DNA of 64,000 bases, taken from assembly GCF_026240095.1 (NCBI RefSeq), contig NZ_JAPIVG010000002.1, forward strand, positions 434,001 to 498,000. The letters are read 5' to 3'. The translations under genes were made by a program, and so were the position numbers. This DNA is from Pedobacter sandarakinus (GTDB lineage Bacteria; Bacteroidota; Bacteroidia; Sphingobacteriales; Sphingobacteriaceae). Positions 7,930-16,486 of this stretch are shown here, in pieces (the stretch's first letter is position 1; every line of letters begins with the position of its first letter). The notes beneath the pieces were generated by a model, which worked only from the letters and a program-made list of their open reading frames with translations, did no database searches and had not been told where the DNA came from.

Positions 7930-9852
7930 TCACAAACTGTAAACCGCCAGGAATTCCCATGCACTTCGATAGGCATTGTTTTTCTCAGCATGATCAATAA
8001 AATCCGAATAAAATTTATGCTTCGCTAAAGTTGCACTGTCACCAATGACCACAAGCTTTTTCTTCGCTCTAGTCATGGCCACATTCATCCGCCTGGTATC
8101 GCTTAAAAAACCAATTGTATGGGTGGTATTGCTCCGTGTTAAACTAATGTACACCACATCTCGTTCTTGGCCTTGAAAACTATCAATAGTGTTAATGGCA
8201 ATCTTATGCTCCAATTTTGATAATAAATCATTTGCGCTTAAAAGTTCCTTTAAAATCACAACCTGCTGTTTGTAAGGTGAGATAACAGCAATGGTCGGGA
8301 AATTTTCTACTGAATTGTGGTTCAATAACTTCGTAACCAATATTGATAAATGTAGGATTAAAAAATTTGCTTCATCGGGATTCGTGGTGCTCGTACCATC
8401 AAGTTTTTCATCATAACTACAACCTGCGGTATCAATAAAAGTAAGGGCATCTTCATCCTTATAAATCAATTGCTTACTTACGGAAGAATGCGCCTGCAAC
8501 TTATCAGCATAAAATGCTCGGCTGGGATAAAGCATGATTTGTTCATTCATCCGATATTGCTCAGTAAGCAAGGTAACTGCTTCGGGATGTATGGCCACTA
8601 ATTTTTCCATTAATGTGTTTTCCAATCCCTTATTGGCTGCTTCTACACATTTTAAGGTTGGCGGCAACTGGAAATGATCTCCAGCTAAAACCACCTTACT
8701 GGCTTTTAAAATAGGAATCCAACAAGCAGGTTCCATTGCCTGGCCTGCTTCATCAATAAAAACGGCACTGTATTTTAAGTTCCGAACGGTATAATGATTT
8801 GCGCCGACAAGGGTAGCGCTAATAATCTGCGCCTTTTCAAAAAGATTATCGATAATATAAGACTCTATTTTTTCAATCTCTTTTCCGATTTTATGGGCCT
8901 CGGCAAAGAGCGCTTTCCGCTGATCTCGTTCAGCCTTACCAAAACTCCTCTTGTATTTATGAGCCATGTTTTTATATTCACTGGCCTTTTTCTTTAATTG
9001 TTTAATGCTTTTCATCTCAGGATGGTCGGCCATTTGATGGCTCAGCGTGGTGCTGCTGAGTTGTGCAGATACCCTTGCAGGGTTCCCTACCCTAATTACA
9101 TTCAAACCAGCAACCGACAACTTTTCAGTGAGCAGGTCTACAGCCGTGTTGCTAGGTGCCACAACCAGGATTTTATCATCATATTGCTGTGCCAACAGGC
9201 TTATTGCCTGAATTAAAGTTGTTGTTTTACCCGTTCCAGGAGGACCATGAACGATAGCAAGGTGGTCTGAAGTAAGAATTTTTGAAACTGCCTCGTTTTG
9301 TGCATGATTGAGTTTATTGCTAGTATCATTGCCTGCTCCGGCGGTAAAAGTAGGTTTTTCCTTACCAGTTAATATCTCAATCAACTGATGCTGGGCTTCC
9401 TTGTCGGTTATCAGTGCAGCACTTTTTAGCGCTCCCTGCATCTCATCATAGCTATTGTTATCAAAAAGCAAATCTACACCAAGCTTACCATCTTGTGCCC
9501 ATTCAGGTAGCTCATCAATTCGCAGGCTAACTTTCATTTTGTTTCCGCTGAGGTGTGAGATTACACCCTCAACTTTATCGCTATCAGGTTGATGATTGGA
9601 AAAGATCGCTACTGCAGCTCCAAATCTAAATTGATGGGACAGGTCATGATGGGTAGTACGCTCAACTTCTAAAGTTAAGTATTCTCCCCTCCCAATTTCG
9701 GTATTTCTAATGGCTATGGGATACCAGGTTAAGCCAAGTGAACGACGATCTGCAGCTGATGTACCAGCCGTAAGCGCTGAATAGTTCCTAAGATCTTCCT
9801 TGCGTTCTAAGGCAAGTAAATCTTCTAGTGTTTTAAAGTATGATAACGACAA
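7930..9852 (-). CDS. Superfamily 1 helicase, Upf1/IGHMBP2 (SMUBP-2) type
   Basis: 640 residues. An N-terminal OB-like segment precedes the helicase core. Walker A is GPPGTGKTTT from residue 203; later motifs are FIDEAGQAMEP (motif II), GDHFQLPP (III), TEQYRMNEQIM (IV), TIDSFQGQERDVV (V) and NVAMTRAKKKLVVIGD (VI). These define the Upf1-like group of 5'-3' RNA/DNA helicases. It starts 29 bases after the DUF3037 gene and is probably cotranscribed with it and the HipA-like kinase. Its substrate in bacteria is not established. Confidence 0.93.
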   Translation of the reverse strand: MSLSYFKTLEDLLALERKEDLRNYSALTAGTSAADRRSLGLTWYPIAIRNTEIGRGEYLTLEVERTTHHDLSHQFRFGAAVAIFSNHQPDSDKVEGVISHLSGNKMKVSLRIDELPEWAQDGKLGVDLLFDNNSYDEMQGALKSAALITDKEAQHQLIEILTGKEKPTFTAGAGNDTSNKLNHAQNEAVSKILTSDHLAIVHGPPGTGKTTTLIQAISLLAQQYDDKILVVAPSNTAVDLLTEKLSVAGLNVIRVGNPARVSAQLSSTTLSHQMADHPEMKSIKQLKKKASEYKNMAHKYKRSFGKAERDQRKALFAEAHKIGKEIEKIESYIIDNLFEKAQIISATLVGANHYTVRNLKYSAVFIDEAGQAMEPACWIPILKASKVVLAGDHFQLPPTLKCVEAANKGLENTLMEKLVAIHPEAVTLLTEQYRMNEQIMLYPSRAFYADKLQAHSSVSKQLIYKDEDALTFIDTAGCSYDEKLDGTSTTNPDEANFLILHLSILVTKLLNHNSVENFPTIAVISPYKQQVVILKELLSANDLLSKLEHKIAINTIDSFQGQERDVVYISLTRSNTTHTIGFLSDTRRMNVAMTRAKKKLVVIGDSATLAKHKFYSDFIDHAEKNNAYRSAWEFLAVYSL

Positions 9853-9881
9853 ATGATGTAAATTAATGCGGTAAACTCAGT

Positions 9882-10265
9882 TTATAGAACAAGCTCTTGA
9901 TACAATTTTAAAAGTGTCTCATCTGGATTTGCGCAGAAACCAGGATGAACTTTGGAACATTGCAGGACGGTACTTCGAGTTGCAGTTAACCACCTAAAGC
10001 GAGATGCCTGATCGTATTGACCGATGGGGCCAGAACCTTCAACACCAGATGCAATGCGCACAAAGGCATCTAAATTGCTTTCCAAATCGAAGCAATCTAC
10101 CAAAGGAGAGAAAGTTGCGATTTTGTTCGGTTCAAGATGGAAAATACTTTTAAGAAACTTCTTCTTGGAACAAAAAAGGATAATGCCAACGTTCATAAAT
10201 TCTTCACGCTCTACCCTTGGCATAACGCGAATTACAGCATACTCAAATAAGAATTTCTCTTGCAT
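9882..10265 (-). CDS. DUF3037 family protein
   Basis: 127 residues. It matches DUF3037 from memory of the family: an opening FEYAVIRVMPRVEREEFMNVG, a central IFHLEPNKI and a closing region around SRFRWLTATRSTVLQ. The function is unknown. In other genomes DUF3037 genes commonly sit next to a HipA-like kinase gene, exactly as here, where the start overlaps the kinase gene by 23 bases. That tight overlap suggests translational coupling and a joint function, for example as a partner or substrate of the kinase. Confidence 0.85.
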   Translation of the reverse strand: MQEKFLFEYAVIRVMPRVEREEFMNVGIILFCSKKKFLKSIFHLEPNKIATFSPLVDCFDLESNLDAFVRIASGVEGSGPIGQYDQASRFRWLTATRSTVLQCSKVHPGFCANPDETLLKLYQELVL

Positions 10266-11034
10266 GCTGTGCTTCTTTTAAAAAGATCTCTGAATGATTT
10301 AATCTTCTGATTAGGAATTGTGCATAAGCTGCCTTGTGTTCCTCAATACTCGAAAAGGTGCTTTCTCCGCTTAGCCAAACCTCTGGAATGAGGGCTACAA
10401 TAGCTATAATTTTTTCGGGAGTAAGTGCTTCCCTAAACACCTGATCGACCGATTCCAACTCACTGGCCCAAGGCAAAAGAACATGATCTTTAACTAAAAC
10501 AAACGGCCTTATTGCCTGCTCTTCCCAATTTTGCCAGGAATGGTGAAAATAAAGTGCTGCACCGTGATCAATCAACCACAATTCTTTATGCCAAATTAAC
10601 ATATTGGTATTTCGGCAGGTCCGATCCATATTCATCAACAGGCAGTCGAGCCATACTATTTGCGAAGCTAATATCGGATCTGGAATGGTAACGGTTTGAT
10701 CAAACGTAATGGCTCCAGAAAGATAATGAAGCGCAAGATTTAAGCCTACGCTTGCTTTCAGCAGATCCTGAATTTCCTCATCAGGCTCGGTTCTACCAAA
10801 TGCCTCGTCCAAGTTGGCAAAAACTATTTCTGGAACCTTTAAACCTAAAACACGGGCAATTTCTCCTCCAATTAGCTCCGCTATCAAGGCTCGTGCCCCC
10901 TGCCCCGCTCCCCGAAACTTAACGACATAAAGAAATTCGTCGTTCGCTTCGGCAATGGCAGGCATAGAGCCACCTTCACGTAATGGTGTTACGTATCGGC
11001 ATACATCCACTGTTCTAATCTGGAAATTGTTCAT
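10243..11034 (-). CDS. HipA-like kinase domain protein (HipA_2 type)
   Basis: 263 residues, shorter than classical HipA (about 440) and without its N-terminal subdomain. Kinase-like landmarks are visible: a putative ATP-binding lysine Lys39 (YVVKFRG), a catalytic-loop-like NMDRTCRNTN with Asp137 and Asn142/Asn144, and a metal-binding LIDHG with Asp156. These fit the HipA-like serine/threonine kinase fold. No HipB-type DNA-binding antitoxin lies upstream. A TAnnTTTG match on the minus strand (11085-11092) could be its -7 element. The activity is inferred from motifs. Confidence 0.85.
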   Translation of the reverse strand: MNNFQIRTVDVCRYVTPLREGGSMPAIAEANDEFLYVVKFRGAGQGARALIAELIGGEIARVLGLKVPEIVFANLDEAFGRTEPDEEIQDLLKASVGLNLALHYLSGAITFDQTVTIPDPILASQIVWLDCLLMNMDRTCRNTNMLIWHKELWLIDHGAALYFHHSWQNWEEQAIRPFVLVKDHVLLPWASELESVDQVFREALTPEKIIAIVALIPEVWLSGESTFSSIEEHKAAYAQFLIRRLNHSEIFLKEAQHAREILI

Positions 11035-11128
11035 ATACGGTTACCGAGAAACATAAAACTTGTATATCCTATGCTAAGTATCCGCAAATTTAGAAGAAAT
11101 AAATTGTAATTCAGGATAGATTAATGTT

Positions 11129-11317
11129 TCAATCGTGACCAAGAAATTCATTTCCTGCGGGAGTCATGGTTGCTGCCCACTGCACAGAATCTCTATTGAT
11201 CTTTATTAAACCCATGGCTTCAAGTTCCTCATATTTTGCTTCCATTCCGCCAAGTATTGAAGAACTGACTTGCTGATTTATAACTTCTAGCATCGCAATA
11301 ATTTCGGGCCTTTCCAT
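11129..11317 (-). CDS. Small conserved-looking protein, possible winged-helix fold
   Basis: 62 residues. The pattern of a helix, then a segment ending MGLIKI, then a strand pair and ATMTPAGNEFL resembles the 'gL(I/V)..... ltpeG..fL' end of small winged-helix proteins. No function can be assigned. The short length keeps confidence moderate. It lies upstream of the HipA-like gene on the same strand, with a 94-base gap that holds that gene's candidate promoter. Confidence 0.55.
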   Translation of the reverse strand: MERPEIIAMLEVINQQVSSSILGGMEAKYEELEAMGLIKINRDSVQWAATMTPAGNEFLGHD

Positions 11318-11421
11318 ATCGTTGAAATTTATTTAGTGTATTAACAAAGCTGAAGTTGAAATGTTTAAGCAGGTTAATAAACATTTGGCAGCCTTAGAGG
11401 TTATTAGATAAATACCTCAGA

Positions 11422-11802
11422 ATGGAACAGCATATTTATTATATTTTCATACTAGCTTTACCTGTAGCATGCATTGCATGGACGGTAACAAAAGAAGAAA
11501 TCTTTAGAGAGGCAAGAGAATTTTGTGTTGATAAAGCAAAGCGTTGTAACAAGCTTGTTAAACGAAAATTTTTTTATGTCTTTACATGTGAATATTGTTT
11601 TAGTCATTACATCACCGCAATGCTATTGTTCATTACAAAATTCACCCTTTTGTATGCCGACTGGCGAGGATACCTGATCGCATTTTTCGCTATCGTTTGG
11701 ATTGCAAATGTTTATATGAGTCTATATAACATCATTAGAATAGATTTGAAAAAGGAGAAGCTCAAAGCTGCCAGAGAAGAATCAGCCCTTAAAAATGATT
11801 AA
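11422..11802 (+). CDS. Membrane protein with a CxxC motif, unknown function
   Basis: 126 residues. An N-terminal hydrophobic helix (residues 4-20), a basic stretch, then FTCEYCFSHYITAMLLF and a further hydrophobic segment (about 85-105) suggest two or three membrane helices. The CEYCFSHY motif on the edge of a helix recalls small membrane proteins with a conserved CxxC-S-x-W/H signature such as the DUF1360 group; the match is tentative. The tail is charged (KKEKLKAAREE). Confidence 0.65.
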   Translation: MEQHIYYIFILALPVACIAWTVTKEEIFREAREFCVDKAKRCNKLVKRKFFYVFTCEYCFSHYITAMLLFITKFTLLYADWRGYLIAFFAIVWIANVYMSLYNIIRIDLKKEKLKAAREESALKND

Positions 11803-11992
11803 TTTTGATGGTAAGATGGCTCTATTATATGTAGAAAATTAATATGAAAACAGATCGCTTAAGCACATTAAGAAGGTCCGTTCTAATTGGGCCTATTCGT
11901 CTTAAGTATCTTGAGCACCGTGGTATTTCAAGCTTAACAGTTTAATCATCTTCTACCATATATAACTAGCCAGTTACGGTATTGATGACATT

Positions 11993-12505
11993 TTAATCGA
12001 GATGGGCGATAACCATATCCAAGCAAATCTTTAACCATGGCGTATAACGTTCTGGATGATAAAAAATGTCTTCTTGTAGCGATGCTAAATCGGCATATCG
12101 ACAGCCTCCAACCTCCAATGGATTCATTAAAGGGATTTGATCTGAAACCCCAATAAAAACGTGATCTATCTCGTGCTCGATCAATCCATCATCAAACTCC
12201 GCTCGGTAATGGAAGTTAAATGCATAATGCAATTCGGCACGCAAACCCATTTCTTCCATTAAGCGCCTCTTGGCCGCGTCTTCATTGGTCTCATGAGATC
12301 GCGGATGGCTACAGCAGGTATTTGTCCATAAACCAGCGCAATGGTATTTCTCTGCAGCACGCTGTTGCAGTAACAATTCTCCCCTGGAATTAAAAATAAA
12401 TATTGAAAATGCCCGATGCAACACACCTTTTTGGTGTGCCTCCAATTTCTCCATTTCTCCTAGTGGAGTGTCATGCTCATCAACAACTATTACATGCTCA
12501 ACCAT
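11993..12505 (-). CDS. idi: Isopentenyl-diphosphate delta-isomerase, type I
   Basis: 170 residues. It interconverts IPP and DMAPP, supplying the allylic starter for carotenoids and other isoprenoids. The type I signature is complete: VLHRAFSIFIF, TNTCCSHP (catalytic Cys64/65) and LIEHEIDHVF (catalytic and metal Glu110/Glu112). Its start codon shares one base with the crtB stop, so it is the last gene of the carH-crtB-idi operon. No further carotenoid gene follows before 11803. Confidence 0.95.
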   Translation of the reverse strand: MVEHVIVVDEHDTPLGEMEKLEAHQKGVLHRAFSIFIFNSRGELLLQQRAAEKYHCAGLWTNTCCSHPRSHETNEDAAKRRLMEEMGLRAELHYAFNFHYRAEFDDGLIEHEIDHVFIGVSDQIPLMNPLEVGGCRYADLASLQEDIFYHPERYTPWLKICLDMVIAHLD

Positions 12506-13341
12506 TATATTACATTTAGTTTATGTTTTATGATAGAATCGAACATCAACGCCACTTTTAAATGGTTAGAGATTCTGATTCTTTCTGTCATAATACGTTC
12601 TGCACTTAACCCTTTTATTTTGCAAAACAATTTTTTATAGTAGATATAAGACAAATATACCCCATTTCTTGCACTCGAAGGCAACATTTTTATACCTACA
12701 AGCGCTTCGGCAAATTCTTCCTCAATTTCATCCTCAATCAATTGCTTTTGGCTATCGCAAAAGACGGCGAGATTAACGTTGGGAAAATAGGAACGACTAA
12801 GTGATTGAAAATCTGATTTGATATCACGTAAAAAATTAATTTTCTGAAAAGCCGATCCCAATTTCATGGCATAAGGTTTTAACTTTTTATAGTCATTTTC
12901 GTTGCCATTGGTAAAAATTTTTAAACACATTAATCCTACAACTTCGGCAGAGCCTAAAATGTATTCATCATATAAATCTGGCGTAAACTCACATTCAACT
13001 AAATCCATCCTCATGCTTTTTAAAAATTGCCTAATCAACTGATGGTCAATATTATATTTATTAACTACGCATTGAAAAGAGTTTAGGATGGGATTAAGGC
13101 TTATTCCCTGTTCAATCGCTTCGAATGTATCGTGTTCAAATTTATCTAATAAATAATTTTTATCAAAGTTGTGAAAGCTATCTACAATTTCATCAGCCAA
13201 ACGTACGAAGCCATAAACGGCGTAAATGGGTGAACGTAATTCTTTACCTAGGAAATAAATACCCAGCGAGAAACTTGTGCTATACTTTCTTGTTGTGAGT
13301 TTACTGCATTCCTCAGATACTTTATCGAAAAGTTGTTTCAT
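12505..13341 (-). CDS. crtB: Phytoene/squalene synthase family protein, probable phytoene synthase
   Basis: 278 residues. It condenses two geranylgeranyl diphosphates to phytoene, the first committed carotenoid step. The first Asp-rich motif is LADEIVDSF (Asp50 to Asp54); the second region reads FQKINFLRDIKSD. The length fits CrtB. Its ATG overlaps the regulator stop in an ATGA (13338-13341), giving translational coupling. The desaturase crtI and the cyclase are absent from the window, so the final pigment cannot be read here. Confidence 0.9.
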   Translation of the reverse strand: MKQLFDKVSEECSKLTTRKYSTSFSLGIYFLGKELRSPIYAVYGFVRLADEIVDSFHNFDKNYLLDKFEHDTFEAIEQGISLNPILNSFQCVVNKYNIDHQLIRQFLKSMRMDLVECEFTPDLYDEYILGSAEVVGLMCLKIFTNGNENDYKKLKPYAMKLGSAFQKINFLRDIKSDFQSLSRSYFPNVNLAVFCDSQKQLIEDEIEEEFAEALVGIKMLPSSARNGVYLSYIYYKKLFCKIKGLSAERIMTERIRISNHLKVALMFDSIIKHKLNVI

Positions 13342-14234
13342 ATTGCAGTAGGTTTAGTGATTTGCCGCTCAAAATCATCGACGTTTTTAATCCAATTGAT
13401 ATGATCGATATTGTCCAGTTTGCCAATTAAATTTGCATTGCCAGCCAAGTGCATTCGCTGACTGGTGCAAAGTTTTGTTAGTGCAGACAAATATTGTTGG
13501 GCCTTATCTGGTAGCTGTAAGGCTGACATAAACACGAGGATATTATCAATTTTAATTGTCGACAGCACACTTTCAATAGCGTCGATAGGCACACGAGCTC
13601 CCAAGAAAATAACATTTTGTTGCTTGTGTAAAAGCATATATTTAGCAAATAGAAGCCCAATATCGTGGGTTTCATCTTCGGGTAGAAAAAGTAGCCATTT
13701 TGGGTTCTTATTATCTTTAATAGGTGGAATAAGCTCAATTGCTGCACTTATTTTTTGACTAATTAAATTAGATAGGAAATGTTCATGAGACGGACAGACA
13801 TGATCCGTGCGCCACAGCAAACCAATTCTAACAAGCAAAGGATAAATAATTCTTCGATAAGTTTGGTGTACTCCTAGTTGCTCGAAACAACTATTTATAA
13901 TGGAATGAAAAATAGGCTCATCAAAAGTAATACCTGCATTTACCAACTGTAAAATGTAAAAATCATCGGCTTCCGGAACATTGTTTACTGCATACTGGGC
14001 ATTTAAAAGCTTATCAACCGCATCATCAGACAAATTACAGATCTTGGAAATCTTAAGTCCAGATTTATTTAAACTGGCAATGTTTAACAGCTTTTTCAGC
14101 TGATGATCATTGTATAGTCGCGTATTGCCAACCGAACGAGTAGGATCCAAGGCATTATACCGTTGCTCCCATATTCTAATAGTATGTGATTGAATTCCGG
14201 AAAGCCGCTCAAGATCTGATATTGAATAGGACAT
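13338..14234 (-). CDS. MerR-family regulator with cobalamin-binding domain (CarH/LitR-like photoreceptor)
   Basis: 298 residues. Residues 1-70 are a MerR helix-turn-helix (HTIRIWEQRYNAL, GNTRLYND). Residues about 85-170 match the B12-binding helical bundle with the W-x9-EH motif (Trp141, Glu151, His152). The Rossmann B12 domain follows, with E-x-H-x-x-G at Glu188-Thr-His190-Asp-Ile-Gly193, where the His would be the lower cobalt ligand. In CarH this set binds adenosylcobalamin; the dark tetramer represses carotenoid genes and light breaks it apart. It heads the crtB-idi operon. The promoter region carries inverted repeats (14234-14277). The light response is inferred. Confidence 0.9.
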   Translation of the reverse strand: MSYSISDLERLSGIQSHTIRIWEQRYNALDPTRSVGNTRLYNDHQLKKLLNIASLNKSGLKISKICNLSDDAVDKLLNAQYAVNNVPEADDFYILQLVNAGITFDEPIFHSIINSCFEQLGVHQTYRRIIYPLLVRIGLLWRTDHVCPSHEHFLSNLISQKISAAIELIPPIKDNKNPKWLLFLPEDETHDIGLLFAKYMLLHKQQNVIFLGARVPIDAIESVLSTIKIDNILVFMSALQLPDKAQQYLSALTKLCTSQRMHLAGNANLIGKLDNIDHINWIKNVDDFERQITKPTAI

Positions 14235-14277
14235 TTTGTTTAAATTTATCTAATGAAACTTAAACAAAATATTTGTT
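14234..14277. promoter_or_regulatory. Candidate CarH operator: overlapping inverted repeats at the regulator start
   Basis: Perfect 10-bp arms TTTTGTTTAA (14234-14243) and TTAAACAAAA (14260-14269) are separated by 16 bases; the first arm overlaps the regulator start codon. A second inverted repeat, AACAAA-ATA-TTTGTT, spans 14263-14277 and shares the middle arm. The result is three related TTTGTT half-sites in 44 bp, as expected of an operator for autorepression by a multimeric MerR protein. Binding is inferred. Confidence 0.55.
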
Positions 14278-14436
14278 GCAAAGTTTGTACGAACGCACCT
14301 TGATTAATAGATGTAACAGCAAAATTATGATTAGGACATACCGGGTTCGAGGCATCCAAAATAAAAGAACCTCGAAGTGCATCAACAAAAAGATAGGCCT
14401 TGGTAAAGGAATAATTCCAGCGCTGGAAAAAGTGAT

Positions 14437-14715
14437 TTAATTAAAGTCCTGCTCGCTTAGTAATACACCCCGCTCCCCATTTCCAGTATCAATGATATGG
14501 AGGTTTTTGTATGATTGACTGAAAAAATCATAACCATTTTCCATATTCTTGATTGAAACTGCTGTCATTGGATATAAGGTATTGGTTTGCATGCACAAGA
14601 GATTTTCGTTAGAAATTACAAGGAAGTCGCAGTCGTACCCTTTTTCCTGCAATTCGATAACTTTCTTCGTAATGGAGACGTTAAGTCTGCATTTAGCTTT
14701 TGTGCTGTTTTTCAT
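14437..14715 (-). CDS. Small unknown protein (about 92 residues)
   Basis: The frame is open from 14778, but the ATG at 14713-14715 (MKNSTKAKCRLNVSITKK) gives a better start and 92 residues. The pattern 'VIELQEKGYDCDF....ENLLCMQTNTLYP' resembles a family of about 100-residue Bacteroidota proteins often misnamed phosphoribosylpyrophosphate synthetase, with a KGY-x-x-DF core. No function is known. The match is from memory and tentative. Confidence 0.6.
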   Translation of the reverse strand: MKNSTKAKCRLNVSITKKVIELQEKGYDCDFLVISNENLLCMQTNTLYPMTAVSIKNMENGYDFFSQSYKNLHIIDTGNGERGVLLSEQDFN

Positions 14716-14778
14716 AAGGACAATTTTAGGGCGATTTGATTTTAATAGCACTTCGATGTGTAATAAAATATTAATCAA

Positions 14779-15289
14779 TTGTTATACAATTATTTAGGAG
14801 AATTGTTTTGTTTTTCTCCAAGGTCATTTCATAAGGCTTCCAAATTATTCAAAATATGAATTAGAGAAGTTAGGCATTTTTATAAATTATTAATAATACA
14901 GAAACGCTTCCCGTAATATTACAGATAATTTAAGTTGATTAACGTATTTAATCGTATAAAAATTACAATAAATATCTTATTTAATATACATTTGTGTGCA
15001 TTCAGCTTGTTCGCGACAACGTTTTCAACCATTTTCTTTGCAATCCGTTTGTCAACATCTAGTATGAATAACGATTATCACTCGAAATAATTTGATATTA
15101 GGGTTGTATAATTAATTTGTGTCTTGTATGTGTGATTAAGTACAACTTGACCGTGTAATTAGCGATTGGATATAATAAAGTGAAATTTAAACAGTTAAAA
15201 ATAATATCCTTTTTATATCTCAGCTATGTTTAACTTTTTTTTCGATTTTCTTCGGTAAATCGTAATTTGCACCAATCTAAACCGCTAAA
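14779..15289. other. AT-rich intergenic region, 511 bp
   Basis: No coding frame was found. A lone TACATTTG (14987-14994) fits a -7 element on the plus strand but has no -33 partner. Near the response regulator start, TAATTTG (one base short of consensus) at about 15268 could be its -7 element. Nothing else is recognisable. Confidence 0.5.
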
Positions 15290-16027
15290 ATGTCCATAAG
15301 TTGCATCGCAATCGATGATGATCCTCATTCTTTAGAAAGTCTAATTTCTTATATGGAAAAACTTCCAGAATTAGACCTTATACAAACTTTTACTGAGCCC
15401 TTACAGGCGCTTGCTGAAATTTCCATGTCTAAGCCTGTTGATATAATTTTCATGGATGTAGAAATGCCTGCATTGTCTGGAATCGAGCTTGCAGGTCTTT
15501 TAAGGCAGAAAGCAAAACACTTGATCTTTACTACCGCTCATCCAAGGTATGCTTTAGATGCCTTTAAAGTAGATGCAGATGCGTATTTGTTAAAGCCTTA
15601 TACGATATTGAATTTCGCAAAAACCATCAACAATTTATATCCCGCAGGTAACCAGGAACATATATCCTACCCGATCTTTGATGATCACTTTTTTTATGTG
15701 CCGTTTCAAAATGATAACGGAGACCTGTTGCGCATTGAATTAATTGATCTTATTGCAATGGAGCAGAAAGATCAGGAAATAGCCTTTATCACTTCAAAGT
15801 TGAATTTTGTAAGTTCGAAGATAGATTTTGTGAAGATGATCAATATGCTTCAAAAGCATCCGGCTTTTATCCAGATCAGCAATGACGTTATTATCTCCAA
15901 GCAACACATTAAAGGTGTATTAGGCAACCAGATTTTGTTGTCGAAAGAAACTTCATTTGCCATTGCAGATACACATCAGATTAATTTCAACAAGTTTATT
16001 CAAAGCAATCAGCCTCAACCCAATTAG
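15290..16027 (+). CDS. LytTR-family response regulator
   Basis: 245 residues. The N-terminal receiver domain (1-115) has Asp10/Asp11, phosphoacceptor Asp56 (FMDVEMP), Thr81/Thr82 and Lys102. The C-terminal half (about 130-238) has the LytTR-type DNA-binding pattern: FFYVPFQND, LIDLIAMEQKDQEI, HPAFIQISNDVIISKQHIKGV and ILLSKETSFAIAD. Such proteins normally pair with a membrane 5TM histidine kinase, but none is adjacent. A second receiver gene and an outer-membrane protein follow on the same strand. Confidence 0.92.
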   Translation: MSISCIAIDDDPHSLESLISYMEKLPELDLIQTFTEPLQALAEISMSKPVDIIFMDVEMPALSGIELAGLLRQKAKHLIFTTAHPRYALDAFKVDADAYLLKPYTILNFAKTINNLYPAGNQEHISYPIFDDHFFYVPFQNDNGDLLRIELIDLIAMEQKDQEIAFITSKLNFVSSKIDFVKMINMLQKHPAFIQISNDVIISKQHIKGVLGNQILLSKETSFAIADTHQINFNKFIQSNQPQPN

Positions 16028-16119
16028 GCTTTGGGTGTATATTTTTCGATCTGTACCAAACATTATAGTTTAAATATTGTATTAGCATAGTCTTACATTA
16101 ATATTAATAACTATAAACC

Positions 16120-16482
16120 TTGAAAAGAATTTTAGTTGTAGATGATGACCCAGATATATTAGAGGTCTTTCAACTAGCGCTAGAGGCGGAAAAATACGAT
16201 GTCTATCCATTGTTATCTCCACGATATATTTTTAAAACTATAAAGGAGTTTCAACCAGATCTCATCATACTTGATATTATGCTAAACGGTATGGATGGCC
16301 GAGCAGTTTTTAAAGAACTTAGACTCAATTCGGACACTGAAAAAATACCGGTAATTATGGCCTCGGCTAGATACGATGAAAAGTATTTAGCCTCTCAACA
16401 ATATATTCCCGATCAATATTTGGAAAAACCATTCGATATACAAGAACTACTGCATAAAGTAAATGCACTAACTGAAAACTAA
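16120..16482 (+). CDS. Single-domain response regulator with TTG start
   Basis: 120 residues, receiver domain only: Asp8-Asp10, phosphoacceptor Asp52 (LIILDIMLNG), Ser82 in the switch position (MASAR) where Thr is more usual, and Lys103 (YLEKPFD). The TTG at 16120 is required as start: it places KRILVVDDD at the expected beta-1 position and no ATG lies nearby. Four bases separate its stop from the outer-membrane protein gene, so the two are probably cotranscribed. Confidence 0.88.
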   Translation: MKRILVVDDDPDILEVFQLALEAEKYDVYPLLSPRYIFKTIKEFQPDLIILDIMLNGMDGRAVFKELRLNSDTEKIPVIMASARYDEKYLASQQYIPDQYLEKPFDIQELLHKVNALTEN

Positions 16483-16486
16483 GAAC

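Noticed and set aside
14346..14376. Inverted repeat TTCGAGG/CCTCGAA with a GGTTCGA that recalls a tRNA T arm
   Set aside because: No acceptor, anticodon or D arm can be built around it, and the 17-base loop without a T tract makes it a poor terminator.
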